Shown piece by piece: positions 10,029 through 19,771 of a stretch of DNA of 64,000 nucleotides; position 1 is the stretch's first letter, and each line of letters begins with the position of its first letter. A program made the position numbers and the translations under genes. Source of the stretch: Shewanella sp. UCD-KL12 (GTDB lineage Bacteria > Pseudomonadota > Gammaproteobacteria > Enterobacterales > Shewanellaceae); NCBI RefSeq assembly GCF_001957125.1, contig NZ_MPHJ01000012.1, positions 62,001 through 126,000 of the forward strand, written 5' to 3'. The notes under the pieces are model-generated. The model saw only the letters and a list, made by a program, of their open reading frames with translations, was not told where the DNA came from and made no database searches.

Positions 10029-10340
10029 ATACCAATCAGTATAAAAAGTGAACTACCCAGAGTGCTTTTTGGCAACTAACTTCAAGGCGGATAGCTAATG
10101 GAATGGTTAGTCCCTTGTGAAGCTATTCAACGAAGAAGTCGCAGCCAAAACACTCCCCAAAGGCGAGTTTTAGCGCGTCATATGCTGCCTTAACGAGCTA
10201 AAACGTAGAATCACTATGTTCTTCACTCGTTGTAAACCACATAGAAGTGGTGAATGTCATTAACGCAGGAGCATTTAATGACCTTGCCTCTGAAGCACTA
10301 AACTCTCGCTGAGCGACCACATCTTTATATTGGTTGGTAT
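10029..10340 (+). mobile_element. Dispersed MITE-like element, copy 1 (long form, plus orientation)
   Basis: A 312-bp non-coding element bounded by near-palindromic 14-mers, ATACCAATCAGTAT at the left and ATATTGGTTGGTAT at the right, which are inverted relative to each other. The interior matches four other copies in this window, including AGTGCTTTTTGGC, AGGCGAGTTTTAGCGC and AACTCTCGCTGAGCG. It carries the optional ~50-bp module with small hairpins (ACCACATAGAAGTGGTG; CATTAACGCAGGAGCATTTA). No transposase is encoded, so movement would require one in trans. Confidence 0.8.
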
Positions 10341-10610
10341 AACATTATGCTCGTTATTTTAAGGTTAGACGCAATTCATAATTTGTGAGATAAAAATGTA
10401 AAAAGTAGGGAAATGGTAAGTTAAACTAGGGTTTTAGTTTCGTTGTGACAGTTAACTGATGGCCACTTTATTGATAATGATTACTGAATGTTCTAGCTAG
10501 GTTAGCGCCATTGCTACTGAGGAATTTTGGAGTAGAAGTTGGGAGATATTGATAGCGTGGTTAGTGAGCGTGATGAAGAAAGGTTATTTCAAATTCCTCG
10601 AAGTTGAAGA

Positions 10611-10640
10611 AAAAAAACCGGATACAAGATCCGGTTTTTT
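10611..10640 (-). terminator. Bidirectional rho-independent terminator of cysK
   Basis: The stem CCGGAT-acaag-ATCCGG is flanked by seven A on one side and six T on the other, so it can terminate in both directions. It lies 32 bases after the cysK stop on the minus strand. Confidence 0.9.
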
Positions 10641-10671
10641 CAGCTTTAAATACTTTTTATATCTTCAAATA

Positions 10672-11640
10672 CTACTGAACATTTTCTGCGTCGCTGAACT
10701 CGCCTTGGAAAAGCACAGAAGAGAGGTAACGCTCTGCGGCAGAAGGTAATACCACAACGATATTCTTGCCTTCAAATTCAGGTAGAGCAGCGATACGGTT
10801 AGCTGCAACAACTGCAGCTCCTGATGAGATACCCACTAAGATACCTTCCTCTTTCATCAAGCGTTGAGCCATTTCGATAGACTCTTCATTTGATACCGCC
10901 TCAACACGGTCAATCATCTCTAGATCTAAGTTACCTGGGATGAAACCTGCGCCAATGCCTTGGATCTTATGTGGTCCTGGCTGAACAGTTTGACCCGCTA
11001 GAGTCTGAGCGATGACTGGAGAGTCTGCAGGCTCAACGGCAACAGAGGTGATCGCTTTGCCTTTAGCATTTTTAATGTAACGGCTAACACCTGTGATAGT
11101 ACCACCGGTACCGACACCAGCCACAACGACATCAACTTCACCGTCTGTATCATTCCAAATTTCAGGGCCCGTTGTTTTTTCATGGATCTCAGGGTTAGCT
11201 GGGTTATCAAACTGCTGTAATAGGACAAATTTTTCAGGAGCCGATTGGCGGATCTCTTCAGCTTTGTCGATAGCACCCTTCATGCCTTTAGCACCTTCAG
11301 TCAGTACTAAGTTTGCACCAAGTGCTTTTAGCAACTTACGACGCTCAAGGCTCATAGTGTTTGGCATTGTTAAGGTTAACTTGTAGCCACGAGCTGCAGC
11401 AACATAGGCTAAAGCGATACCTGTATTACCTGATGTAGGCTCAATTAACTCTTTATCTTGAGTTAGCAAACCCTTTTTCTCAGCATCCCAGATCATATTG
11501 GCACCAATACGGCACTTAACACTAAAGCTTGGGTTTCTAGCTTCTACTTTGGCTAGCACTTGGTCATTGCTCACTCGCTTAAGACGAACAAGTGGAGTGT
11601 TACCTATGGTATGTGAATTATCTTCGAAAATTTTGCTCAT
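10672..11640 (-). CDS. cysK: Cysteine synthase A (O-acetylserine sulfhydrylase)
   Basis: PLP enzyme that forms L-cysteine from O-acetyl-L-serine and sulfide. The start chosen at 11640 follows GGAG by nine bases and gives [20 protein letters not shown], the normal CysK beginning, for 322 residues. An upstream in-frame start at 11694 would add 18 unconserved residues. Lys42 in NPSFSVKCR is the PLP Schiff-base lysine. [12 protein letters not shown] binds the substrate carboxylate, and [14 protein letters not shown] holds the PLP phosphate. It is monocistronic, with its own terminator. cysZ lies about 11 kb away in this window rather than beside it. Confidence 0.97.
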   Translation of the reverse strand: MSKIFEDNSHTIGNTPLVRLKRVSNDQVLAKVEARNPSFSVKCRIGANMIWDAEKKGLLTQDKELIEPTSGNTGIALAYVAAARGYKLTLTMPNTMSLERRKLLKALGANLVLTEGAKGMKGAIDKAEEIRQSAPEKFVLLQQFDNPANPEIHEKTTGPEIWNDTDGEVDVVVAGVGTGGTITGVSRYIKNAKGKAITSVAVEPADSPVIAQTLAGQTVQPGPHKIQGIGAGFIPGNLDLEMIDRVEAVSNEESIEMAQRLMKEEGILVGISSGAAVVAANRIAALPEFEGKNIVVVLPSAAERYLSSVLFQGEFSDAENVQ

Positions 11641-11942
11641 GGATTGCTTGCTCCTTTGAATATACAAGTAAATCATAATCGCCTTTAGCGGCAATAGAAG
11701 TGATTGTTTGTTCTTCGTTATTCCATTTGGTTATTAATCACCAGTCGTTTAGTAATAAATCTAGGGTTGTTGATAAGTGAAAAGTGTTAACCTGTTGTAA
11801 GCTAACTGGATTGTACCGCTTGTCAGCTGGTTAAAGTAGGATGCTTTAATATAGAGCAAAATGGCCCTTAGGGGCACAAAATCCATAGATAAATTGCGGT
11901 GAGAACTCTAAAAAAATAATAATAAAAAATAAATGGATAGAT
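11641..11942. other. Divergent intergenic region between cysK and the RDD protein gene
   Basis: About 300 AT-rich bases that must hold the cysK promoter on the minus strand and the promoter of the RDD gene on the plus strand. A CysB site would be expected for cysK, but that motif is too loose to place by eye. No ORF, repeat or strong hairpin is seen here. Confidence 0.4.
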
Positions 11943-13169
11943 ATGAATAATGGAAATCAACAGCAAAATGTCGCAAGTGACATGAAAAGCGACGCTTTAG
12001 ATGCGCTAAAGCTAAACCCTAATACTGAGCCAGATCCCAAGTCGATCGTGACCCCATTTGCATTTGAGATAGCGCCTCAGGTTCTCTATACGCCATTAGC
12101 GACTCCATTGAAACGTGGTTTAGCCATGTTAGTCGATGGTTTACTCATTTCAGTACTGGCAGAGCAGGCTGGTTGGGTGTTTATCTTACTGGTTGGTTTA
12201 ACACTTCTTATTCAAAGAAAGAGTCGTGAGCTAGGCAAGCTGTTTAAATGGGGATTATACCTCTCGATGCTTATCATGATGCTGTGGGTCACTGTAGGTA
12301 ACTTACTCCCCACCATTGATGATGAAAGCATTGGTGAGGAGCCAGGCTTTTCAGAAAATCAGCAAACTGTTGAAGTGGTAGGTCAGTTTATTGCGTTTAT
12401 GCCTTACATCATAAGGTTCTCAGTATGCAAAACATACGCATGTGCCGATGAGGAGTTAGCGCAACTCTTGCCGATACTAAGCCGTTCAAAGCTGCCAGTT
12501 GCTGAGCAAGCTTCTATACTCACTAACGCCATTGATGATAGTGAACTTTCTGCTGATGATAGAGAGAGGTTAAAACGACAGATATTGGCTCAATTAGCAC
12601 AACTTAATGCTCAAGAGCCTGCTGGCGCAGTAGGGCTTGAACAAGAAATAGATAACCAAGACTCAGTTGACCGGGATGATTCTTTACCAAGTGACGTGTC
12701 GAGCCTAGATGATACAAAAATCGAACCCGGGTTGATTTCATCTGATGTTGAGCAGATAGAGGAAGTGGGCAACTCCTTGAGTCAGTTGAACCAATTGCAA
12801 GATTTAGATACAGGAGAGGTGGAGCAAGAAGAAAGTGGCTACAGCTTAATCTCTTGGGCGAAAGGGATATTAAATGACTTAGGTTTAGGCTTTGGTTGGG
12901 CGGCTTTCTATTTCACGGTATTTACAGCCTGGTTTGATGGACAAACACTGGGTAAAAAGCTTTTTAGTATTCGAGTGATTCAACTTGATGGAACAAAACT
13001 GTCTCTTTGGGATGCTTTTGGTCGATACGGGGGATATGGAGCAGGGTTTGCAACTGGGTTATTGGGATTTCTGCAAATCTATTGGGATGCAAATAGGCAA
13101 GCCATACAAGATAAAATATCGGCTACTGTTGTTATCGACACTAAGCAAATTAACAGGCATAACAGCTGA
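11943..13169 (+). CDS. RDD-family membrane protein with long acidic insertion
   Basis: The 408-residue protein has an RDD domain split in two. The N-terminal part contains TPLKRGLAMLVDGLLISVL (residues 55-75) and further membrane helices up to about 125. The C-terminal part has FTAWFDGQTLGKKLFSIRVI near 330 and ends with DANRQAIQDKISATVVID, the usual RDD closing segment. Between them lies a ~190-residue soluble, acidic, Asp/Glu/Ser-rich stretch. RDD proteins are integral membrane proteins; some are linked to ion or metabolite exchange, but no activity can be assigned here. It stands alone between cysK and a response regulator. Confidence 0.8.
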   Translation: MNNGNQQQNVASDMKSDALDALKLNPNTEPDPKSIVTPFAFEIAPQVLYTPLATPLKRGLAMLVDGLLISVLAEQAGWVFILLVGLTLLIQRKSRELGKLFKWGLYLSMLIMMLWVTVGNLLPTIDDESIGEEPGFSENQQTVEVVGQFIAFMPYIIRFSVCKTYACADEELAQLLPILSRSKLPVAEQASILTNAIDDSELSADDRERLKRQILAQLAQLNAQEPAGAVGLEQEIDNQDSVDRDDSLPSDVSSLDDTKIEPGLISSDVEQIEEVGNSLSQLNQLQDLDTGEVEQEESGYSLISWAKGILNDLGLGFGWAAFYFTVFTAWFDGQTLGKKLFSIRVIQLDGTKLSLWDAFGRYGGYGAGFATGLLGFLQIYWDANRQAIQDKISATVVIDTKQINRHNS

Positions 13170-13391
13170 AATTAGCTTTGTTTCATGAACTTATTATTTG
13201 ATTATCTGCTTTAAAAGGCTTAACTATCTTGTCAAACTGTCGATAAATAATGCAATTACAGTATCTTTTGCTGTGAACAGGGTAAATCTTATATGGCAAA
13301 AAGATCTTAAGTGCTACCTTTAATAGATGTGCTGATTAAGCATAGTGGCACAAATATAATTAAAATAAATTGTCAGCGTTAGGAGAAGAGA

Positions 13392-14642
13392 TTGCGTATT
13401 TTAGTTGTTGAGGACAGTAAAGTTGTGTCCCGAATATTACAGCATCTTATTGCTCAAGAGTTAGACTGCGAGGTCGACTTTGCAGAGGATCTCGCCTCTG
13501 CAAAAAAATTTTTAGAACAAAAAGAGTATTTTGTTGCGATAACGGATCTGAACCTTCCTGATGCTCAAGAGGGGGAGATTGTTAAGCTGGTTCTTTCAAA
13601 ACAGACTCCCTGCATTGTCCTGACTGGCAGCCTCGACTCTGAGCAGCGTAAGCGATTACTTCAGCTAGGCATTGTCGATTACATATTGAAAGAAAACCGC
13701 TTCAGCTACGAGTATGTTGTTCGTTTGGTTCGTCGTTTGCAGCGCAATATTGATGTAAAAGTGCTTGTTGCCGATGATTCCAAGGTCAGCCGTAAATTCG
13801 TCAGAAGTCTCCTTGAGCAACATCTATATCAAGTTATCGAAGCTGATGATGGTCATTCAGCTTGGGAGGTATTGCAGCGCCAACCTGATATTCAGCTACT
13901 TATTACGGATTATAATATGCCAGGCTTGGATGGCTTTGGGCTGATCCTCAAAGTGAGAGAGAAGTTTAGCCGTGAAGAGCTGGCGATTATTGGTTTATCA
14001 AGTGATGATGACGAGAGCTTATCTGCCCGTTTTATAAAAAATGGTGCCAATGACTTTCTACAAAAGCCTTTTGTTCATGAAGAGTTTCACTGCCGGGTGC
14101 TCAATACGTTAGATTCTCTGGATATGATCAGGAAGTTATGGGAGCAAGCTAATTTAGATTACCTTACAGGTGTTTATAACCGTCGTTATTTCTTTGGTCT
14201 TTTTGAAGAGCAACTTAATCAGATAAACCAGAAGCAGGGGGTGTTATCTGTAGCCTTGCTCGATATCGATTTTTTCAAAAAGGTGAATGATACATACGGC
14301 CATGATGTTGGTGATGAAGTGCTCGTGGAGTTCTCTGCCAGATTGAAGCATTTCTTCGGACAACATTTTACTGTCTCACGTTTTGGTGGTGAGGAGTTTA
14401 CCGTTGCATTTAAAGGCTTGAGCGAAGAAAAGGCGTTTGCCTTAATGGATAAGTTTCGCTCACAGCTTGAGATGACGCCGATAGAAACGTCTAAAGGCGA
14501 GCTGTTTATTACGGTGAGTACCGGTATTGCATCATTAGCGGATGATAGCTTAGATGAATTGATACAAAGAGCTGATAAAGCGCTGTACGATGCTAAAGAG
14601 TCAGGCCGCAATTTAGTGTGTATCGAATCCGAACATGAGTAA
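13392..14642 (+). CDS. Diguanylate cyclase with two receiver domains (REC-REC-GGDEF)
   Basis: Cytoplasmic 416-residue response regulator. REC1 spans residues 1-115 with D8 and phospho-acceptor D52 (ITDLNLP). REC2 spans 122-240 with D128/D129 and phospho-acceptor D173 (ITDYNMP), K225 in LQKPF. The GGDEF domain spans about 255-412 with the intact active-site motif GGEEF at 332-336. It should make c-di-GMP from two GTP. The inhibitory I-site RxxD expected five residues before GGEEF is GQHF here, so product inhibition through that site is probably absent. Translation starts at TTG with AGGAGAAG six bases upstream. No histidine kinase is adjacent. The HD-GYP protein at 30726 could be an opposing activity. 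Confidence 0.94.
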   Translation: MRILVVEDSKVVSRILQHLIAQELDCEVDFAEDLASAKKFLEQKEYFVAITDLNLPDAQEGEIVKLVLSKQTPCIVLTGSLDSEQRKRLLQLGIVDYILKENRFSYEYVVRLVRRLQRNIDVKVLVADDSKVSRKFVRSLLEQHLYQVIEADDGHSAWEVLQRQPDIQLLITDYNMPGLDGFGLILKVREKFSREELAIIGLSSDDDESLSARFIKNGANDFLQKPFVHEEFHCRVLNTLDSLDMIRKLWEQANLDYLTGVYNRRYFFGLFEEQLNQINQKQGVLSVALLDIDFFKKVNDTYGHDVGDEVLVEFSARLKHFFGQHFTVSRFGGEEFTVAFKGLSEEKAFALMDKFRSQLEMTPIETSKGELFITVSTGIASLADDSLDELIQRADKALYDAKESGRNLVCIESEHE

Positions 14643-14693
14643 TTGCTCTGTAAGTTGATAGAGCTATGTTTTTCGGCTTGTGAAGAGCCATTA

Positions 14694-14731
14694 AAACCAA
14701 AGGCCAACAGCAATCTGTTGGCCTTTGGTTT
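14694..14731 (+). terminator. Strong hairpin terminator after the diguanylate cyclase
   Basis: A perfect 17-bp stem: left arm AAACCAAAGGCCAACAG, loop CAAT, right arm complementary and ending GGTTT. It lies 52 bases after the cyclase stop and is also positioned to stop transcription from the convergent minus-strand gene ending at 14792. Confidence 0.85.
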
Positions 14732-14791
14732 ATGTGGTGTTTTTACTGTTAGAAGCTTCTAACATCTAAGTCCAGAACCTATTCCTAAAAC

Positions 14792-17167
14792 CTATAATAA
14801 CCAAGCGTAACTCACTTTCATAAAGTAGGTTTGCTCATCCCGTGTTAATGAGTCAATTTGCTCATTTGAGCGCATACCATCTGAGTACCCTAGGTAAAAT
14901 ACACTTTGAGGGTTCAACTTGTATCCATAGAGTACTTCATTGCCAAGCCTTTGTTCTGTCGCTTTTGGCGTAGAGTAGAGGTACAGGTTAGGATCACGCT
15001 CGATATCTGTGTAGATACTTGAAATACGAATAAAGTTGTTAATATTGAAATACCAATTTAACCGCATGTCAGTCAAGTTAGCAGTAAATAGTGTGCCATC
15101 ATCCACATCTAATGTACGGTACATGTGCGATAGATCCAGTGATATTGAATCTGTGATTTTCCATTCAATGCCAGGGTTGATAAATAGCTGACTACCTAGC
15201 CTGTCATTGGCATAGTCGATGCTGTCACCAAAGTCTGCATCTAGCTCCAATCGCATCTCTCGAATTGGGGTGAACTCAAAGTATAACCAACCAATATTTT
15301 CAGTAAAAAGTTGCGTGTTCCCCTCTATCGCTAGAGTGGAGCTATCATGGCGTCGGCCAACTCGCTCTCGATTAACGAAACCAAAGGCGACATAGCTTTG
15401 CATTGAAGCTTCAAGTTCAACTTTAGCTTCAGTTTCCTGCTCAATCATTTCACCCGCTTGATTATGGCTAATATCCCAGTCGCCGCTAAGTTCAATGCGG
15501 CTAAAGCTTGAGTTAAGCGGGTACCAAGTATAACCACCACCGGCGACAAGCTTAGTTACATCGACTTTATCTATGAAACCAAGATCGGCTCTAAAGTCCT
15601 CTCCCACAGATTCATACTGAGTAAATGCAACCCAATTTCGATTCTCATGTACATACTTCAATCGGTAAAAATCATCGCTGATTTCGCCATCAATATTTGT
15701 TCTAAGTACGCGCTCATTAGTACCACATTCACCTATCTCGCATTGTTCATCGGGTAGGCAATCATCTTCAGAACAAAATGTCTTATAAAGCTCCTCAGGA
15801 TATTCTGTGTTCGATGCGACATATTGAGCAGTAAAAGTATCTTTAGTTGTTGGCTGGTATTTGATATCTCCACTAGCAACATAGTTATGATATTGATCGC
15901 TCTGTTTTGCTGTCATTAAAGCGCCGATAGAGAGTTGGCTACCAAAGTCAGCTCGGTATCTACCAGCTAAGTTATAACTCTCTTCGTCGATACTAGCGAT
16001 ATCTGAGCTTAAGTTACCCGGTACTAAAAAATTGGTCTTAGTATCATTAGTGGCCATGACAGCGAAAGTGTGGTTATCAAGCTTACTGGTTAACTTGACG
16101 CCATAGTCAGGGGAAACGATATTTCGTGTGTGTAAGAGCTGAAGTTGGGTATCGAAGTAGTCTTTATTATCCAAGAAAAAAGCACGTTTTTCTGGGTAGA
16201 AGAGGGCGAAGGTGCTATTAATGTCGAGTTGCCCAGCATCTGCCTCAACTTGAGAGAAGTCCGGGTTTATGGTGGCGCTAAGCAAGGTGCTTGGGGTGAT
16301 CCCCCATCTGATATCTAGGCCAGGTTCGACAGTGTTATCACTTTCCCAATCATCAACAGGCTGTAGATCTCGTTGGCTATTACGCCTCATCACCAGTGAA
16401 GGTGTCAACTGAAGATCTTGGCCTGACTCAACGCCACTCAGTCCTGTTGCTGTGCCTAATTGGCAGAGCTGACAGCTATTATTTCTGTCTATGGCATGGG
16501 TTGAAAGTCTGTGACTCTTATCTCTTGGGTAGAAGCGAATAAACTCGATGCCCCAAGTTTGTATATCAAGCTTGCTATCGAAATTAAACAGCCTAAGCGG
16601 CAGCTCCATTTCAACCAAATAACCTTCATCGGTTTTCCTGCCACTACTGTGCCAAATGCCATCCCACGCGTTACTCTCTTGTCCCGTAAGCTCATTTTCA
16701 ATGGAGTCCATCTGTACGCCGTAGGGGTTAACAAAAAATTGATAAGCGAGTCGCTCATCGTTGAATGTATCGAGCTTAATGCCGACTAAGTCATCACCCC
16801 AAAGGGAATCTCTGTCTGTGATATTGGCACGGATTAAATTCGTGTTGGCATTAGAGTCGGGGTCTTGTGCAATAAATGACACAAATAAACTGGTTTCAGT
16901 GGCGAAGACTTTCACTTGAGTTGCTACTGGGGCTTGGATGTTTTCACCCGGGCTTGTTTCATATTGAAGCAGTGCGCTGGTGGCTTTTTGCCACTGAACT
17001 TCATCGAGATGGCCATCGATAGTGACACCTTGATCAAGCGTTGGAATATCAATATGAAATTGCTGATTTGTACCTGCTGAGGCTGGAAAGCTCCCTACAA
17101 AGCTTATAAGAAGTAAAGCGATAAGCTGGGGGAGGGCAAAATATTTAGAAGGTGTTAAAAATGTCAT
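14792..17167 (-). CDS. CBM9-like / DUF5916 outer-membrane protein
   Basis: A 791-residue exported protein. A signal peptide at about 1-31 ends in FPASAG. A carbohydrate-binding family-9-like domain follows at about 40-235 (IDGHLDEVQWQKA, GDDLVGIKLDTF, EMELPLRLFNF). The rest reads as a DUF5916-type beta-barrel rich in alternating hydrophobic and aromatic residues, including the landmark NPDFSQVEADAGQLDINSTF and YPEKRAFFLDN. A Cys-rich loop (CSEDDCLPDEQCEIGECG) lies near residue 465. Barrel proteins of this type sit in the outer membrane; their ligand is unknown. The chain ends in SYAWLL. It is transcribed alone, divergent from the OsmC-YcaO gene. Confidence 0.8.
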   Translation of the reverse strand: MTFLTPSKYFALPQLIALLLISFVGSFPASAGTNQQFHIDIPTLDQGVTIDGHLDEVQWQKATSALLQYETSPGENIQAPVATQVKVFATETSLFVSFIAQDPDSNANTNLIRANITDRDSLWGDDLVGIKLDTFNDERLAYQFFVNPYGVQMDSIENELTGQESNAWDGIWHSSGRKTDEGYLVEMELPLRLFNFDSKLDIQTWGIEFIRFYPRDKSHRLSTHAIDRNNSCQLCQLGTATGLSGVESGQDLQLTPSLVMRRNSQRDLQPVDDWESDNTVEPGLDIRWGITPSTLLSATINPDFSQVEADAGQLDINSTFALFYPEKRAFFLDNKDYFDTQLQLLHTRNIVSPDYGVKLTSKLDNHTFAVMATNDTKTNFLVPGNLSSDIASIDEESYNLAGRYRADFGSQLSIGALMTAKQSDQYHNYVASGDIKYQPTTKDTFTAQYVASNTEYPEELYKTFCSEDDCLPDEQCEIGECGTNERVLRTNIDGEISDDFYRLKYVHENRNWVAFTQYESVGEDFRADLGFIDKVDVTKLVAGGGYTWYPLNSSFSRIELSGDWDISHNQAGEMIEQETEAKVELEASMQSYVAFGFVNRERVGRRHDSSTLAIEGNTQLFTENIGWLYFEFTPIREMRLELDADFGDSIDYANDRLGSQLFINPGIEWKITDSISLDLSHMYRTLDVDDGTLFTANLTDMRLNWYFNINNFIRISSIYTDIERDPNLYLYSTPKATEQRLGNEVLYGYKLNPQSVFYLGYSDGMRSNEQIDSLTRDEQTYFMKVSYAWLL

Positions 17168-17507
17168 TATGTAATTACTGATAGATTTATGTTGTTGTTA
17201 TGTAGCGGGTTATGACAGGAGGCTGAGAGGATGCGAAGCATTAGCCTGTGAGAATATGCTACAAGAATTGTCACTATTTCTTTGGTGGTTAATGATACTT
17301 GTTAACACTGTTTTGGTAGATGTATCGCCATAAACTATCTAACGAGCTAGTTGTAAATGCTAATAGTTGAAGGCTATTACATCTTTGAACTGCATTATTT
17401 AAGCAATTAGCACAATTAACCCAAGACTAATGAGGCAAAAACACCGATAATTCTATTCAATTAAGACAATCTCGCCGATTGAAACCGCACGACTCTGGAT
17501 ATATTCA
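17168..17507. other. Divergent intergenic region between the DUF5916 protein and ycaO
   Basis: About 340 AT-rich bases that must contain promoters for both flanking genes. I see no ORF, no strong hairpin and no copy of the window's repeat families. Confidence 0.4.
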
Positions 17508-19694
17508 ATGGAAATCAAAGTTAATTTTCTCGACAACCTTCGACTTGAAGCAAAGTTTGATGATTTTACTGTCACGGCTGATCAGCCTATTCGCTATAAA
17601 GGTGACGGTTCAGCCCCAAGTCCTTTCGATTACTTTTTAGCATCATCAGCCCTTTGTGCGGCTTATTTTGTCAAGGTGTATTGTAAGGCACGTGATATTC
17701 CAACAGATAATATCAGGCTGTCGCAGAATAATATCGTTGATCCTGAAGATCGTTATAATCAGATTTTCCAGATACAGGTTGAGCTACCTGACGACATTTC
17801 AGAAAAGCATAGAGAAGGGATCTTAAGATCGATAGATCGTTGTACCGTAAAGAAAGTGGTGCAAACTGAGCCTGAGTTTAAAATTGAAACGGTAGAAAAC
17901 CTCGACGAAGATGCCAATGCGATGTTGATGGGCCAGCCTGATGGCGATGCCAGCACCTTCATTTTGGGTAAAGATCTACCACTTGAGCAAACCATTTCAA
18001 ATATGACGGCTATGCTAGCAGACCTCGGTATGAAGATTGAAATCTCGTCATGGCGTAACATAGTGCCGAATGTATGGTCCTTGCATATCCGTGATGCAGC
18101 ATCACCTATGTGCTTTACCAATGGTAAAGGGGCAACCAAAGAGAGTGCGCTATGTTCAGCACTTGGCGAGTTTATCGAACGACTAAACTGTAACTTCTTC
18201 TATAATGACCAATTCTTCGGTACGGATATCGCTAATAGTGAGTTCGTACATTACCCCAATGAAAAATGGTTTCAGCTAGAGGAAAATGATGCGCTTCCGG
18301 CAGGCATGCTAGATGATTATTGTTTAGCTATTTACAATCCAGATGAAGAGCTCAGTGGCTCACACCTGATTGATACCAATTCTGGCATGATTGAGCGTGG
18401 CGTATGTACTATCCCCTATGTTCGTCACTCCGATGGTGAAACGGTTTATTTCCCGTCAAACTTAATCGAAAACTTATTTCTCAGTAACGGGATGAGTGCA
18501 GGTAATAACTTGGCAGAAGCTAAAGTTCAGTGCTTGTCAGAAATCTTTGAGCGCGCCGTTAAAAGGCAGATTATTGAGCAAGAGCTCGTTTTACCCGATG
18601 TGCCTGAGAGTGTGTTAGAGAAGTACCCTAGTATTTTAGCGGGTATTAAGGGACTAGAAGCACAAGGCTTTCCTGTTGTGGTAAAAGATGCATCACTTGG
18701 CGGGCAATTTCCGGTCATGTGCGTGACGTTGATGAATCCAAGAACTGGCGGTGTGTTTGCTTCTTTTGGCGCGCACCCTAGTTTTGAGGTGGCGTTAGAG
18801 CGCAGTTTGACTGAGCTATTACAAGGCCGTAGTTTTGAAGGTTTAAATGATGTACCTAAACCTACCTTCGATAGCTTAACCGTCACGGAACCTGAGAACT
18901 TTGTTGAACACTTTATTGATTCAACTGGGGTTATCTCTTGGCGTTTCTTTGGCACTAATTATGATTATGAGTTCTGTGAGTGGGATTTCTCAGGCACTAA
19001 TGCCGAAGAAACAGAGAGCTTATTTGGTATCTTAGCCGATATAGGCAAAGAGGCTTACATTGCTGAATTCGATCAGCTAGGCGCTTCAGTATGCCGTATC
19101 TTAGTGCCTGACTATTCAGAGGTTTACCCAGTAGAAGATCTCATTTGGGATAATACCAACAAGTCACTCGATTACCGTGAAGATATCTTGAACTTGCACT
19201 CGCTATCCAATGATGAACTCGCTGGCTTAGCTGAGCGCCTTGAGGAGAGCCAGTTAGATAATCAAACGGATATTCCGACCTTGATTGGTATCGTATTTGA
19301 TGAAAATACCCCTTGGGGTCAGCTCACAATCATAGAGCTGAAAATTTTAATCTATCTTGCCTTAGGGGAGCTCGAAGACGCCATCGAACTGGTTGGTGAA
19401 TTCCTGCAATACAATGACAATACTGTAGAGCGTGGTTTATTCTACCAAGCCATTAATGCAGTACTGGAAGTGACCTTAGATGATGAGTTAGAGCTCGATT
19501 ACTTCATCAATAACTTCAATAGAATGTTTGGCAAAGAGACGATGGATAATGTCGTTGGCTCCGTTAACGGTGACGTTAAATTCTTTGGCCTAACGAAAAC
19601 GAGTATGGCGCTTGAAGGTATAGAGCCACATTTACGCTTGATTGAAAGCTACAAGAAGCTTCATCAAGCACGTAAGTTGAGCGCTTCAAGTTAA
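17508..19694 (+). CDS. ycaO: OsmC-YcaO fusion protein
   Basis: A 728-residue two-part protein. Residues 1 to about 140 are an OsmC-like domain (FTVTADQPIRYKGDGSAPSP, FLASSALCAAYFVKVYC, with a second Cys in RCTVKKV), a fold usually linked to peroxide or thiol chemistry. Residues from about 150 onward align along their length with E. coli YcaO: VPNVWSLHIRDAASPMCFTN, GKGATKESALCSALGEFIERL, SNGMSAGNNLAEAKVQ and LGGQFPVM. A TPR-like C-terminal part follows. YcaO proteins use ATP to activate amide backbones; the E. coli protein has been linked to beta-methylthiolation of ribosomal protein S12. The start ATG is AT-rich upstream. The hairpin at 19725 ends the transcript. Confidence 0.93.
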   Translation: MEIKVNFLDNLRLEAKFDDFTVTADQPIRYKGDGSAPSPFDYFLASSALCAAYFVKVYCKARDIPTDNIRLSQNNIVDPEDRYNQIFQIQVELPDDISEKHREGILRSIDRCTVKKVVQTEPEFKIETVENLDEDANAMLMGQPDGDASTFILGKDLPLEQTISNMTAMLADLGMKIEISSWRNIVPNVWSLHIRDAASPMCFTNGKGATKESALCSALGEFIERLNCNFFYNDQFFGTDIANSEFVHYPNEKWFQLEENDALPAGMLDDYCLAIYNPDEELSGSHLIDTNSGMIERGVCTIPYVRHSDGETVYFPSNLIENLFLSNGMSAGNNLAEAKVQCLSEIFERAVKRQIIEQELVLPDVPESVLEKYPSILAGIKGLEAQGFPVVVKDASLGGQFPVMCVTLMNPRTGGVFASFGAHPSFEVALERSLTELLQGRSFEGLNDVPKPTFDSLTVTEPENFVEHFIDSTGVISWRFFGTNYDYEFCEWDFSGTNAEETESLFGILADIGKEAYIAEFDQLGASVCRILVPDYSEVYPVEDLIWDNTNKSLDYREDILNLHSLSNDELAGLAERLEESQLDNQTDIPTLIGIVFDENTPWGQLTIIELKILIYLALGELEDAIELVGEFLQYNDNTVERGLFYQAINAVLEVTLDDELELDYFINNFNRMFGKETMDNVVGSVNGDVKFFGLTKTSMALEGIEPHLRLIESYKKLHQARKLSASS

Positions 19695-19724
19695 ACGGGT
19701 AGGTCTTGAATTTAAGATAGTGCT

Positions 19725-19752
19725 AAAGCCCATCAGATGATGGGCTTTTTCT
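19725..19752 (+). terminator. Terminator after the OsmC-YcaO gene
   Basis: A ten-base stem AAAGCCCATC / GATGGGCTTT with loop AGAT, followed by further T. It sits 31 bases after the stop and separates this gene from the acetyltransferase gene that follows. Confidence 0.88.
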
Positions 19753-19771
19753 TGATATAGGGTGTTGTACA

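Noticed and set aside
10549-10749. Plus-strand 66-codon ORF near the cysK end
   Set aside because: It runs through the cysK terminator and into antisense cysK sequence.
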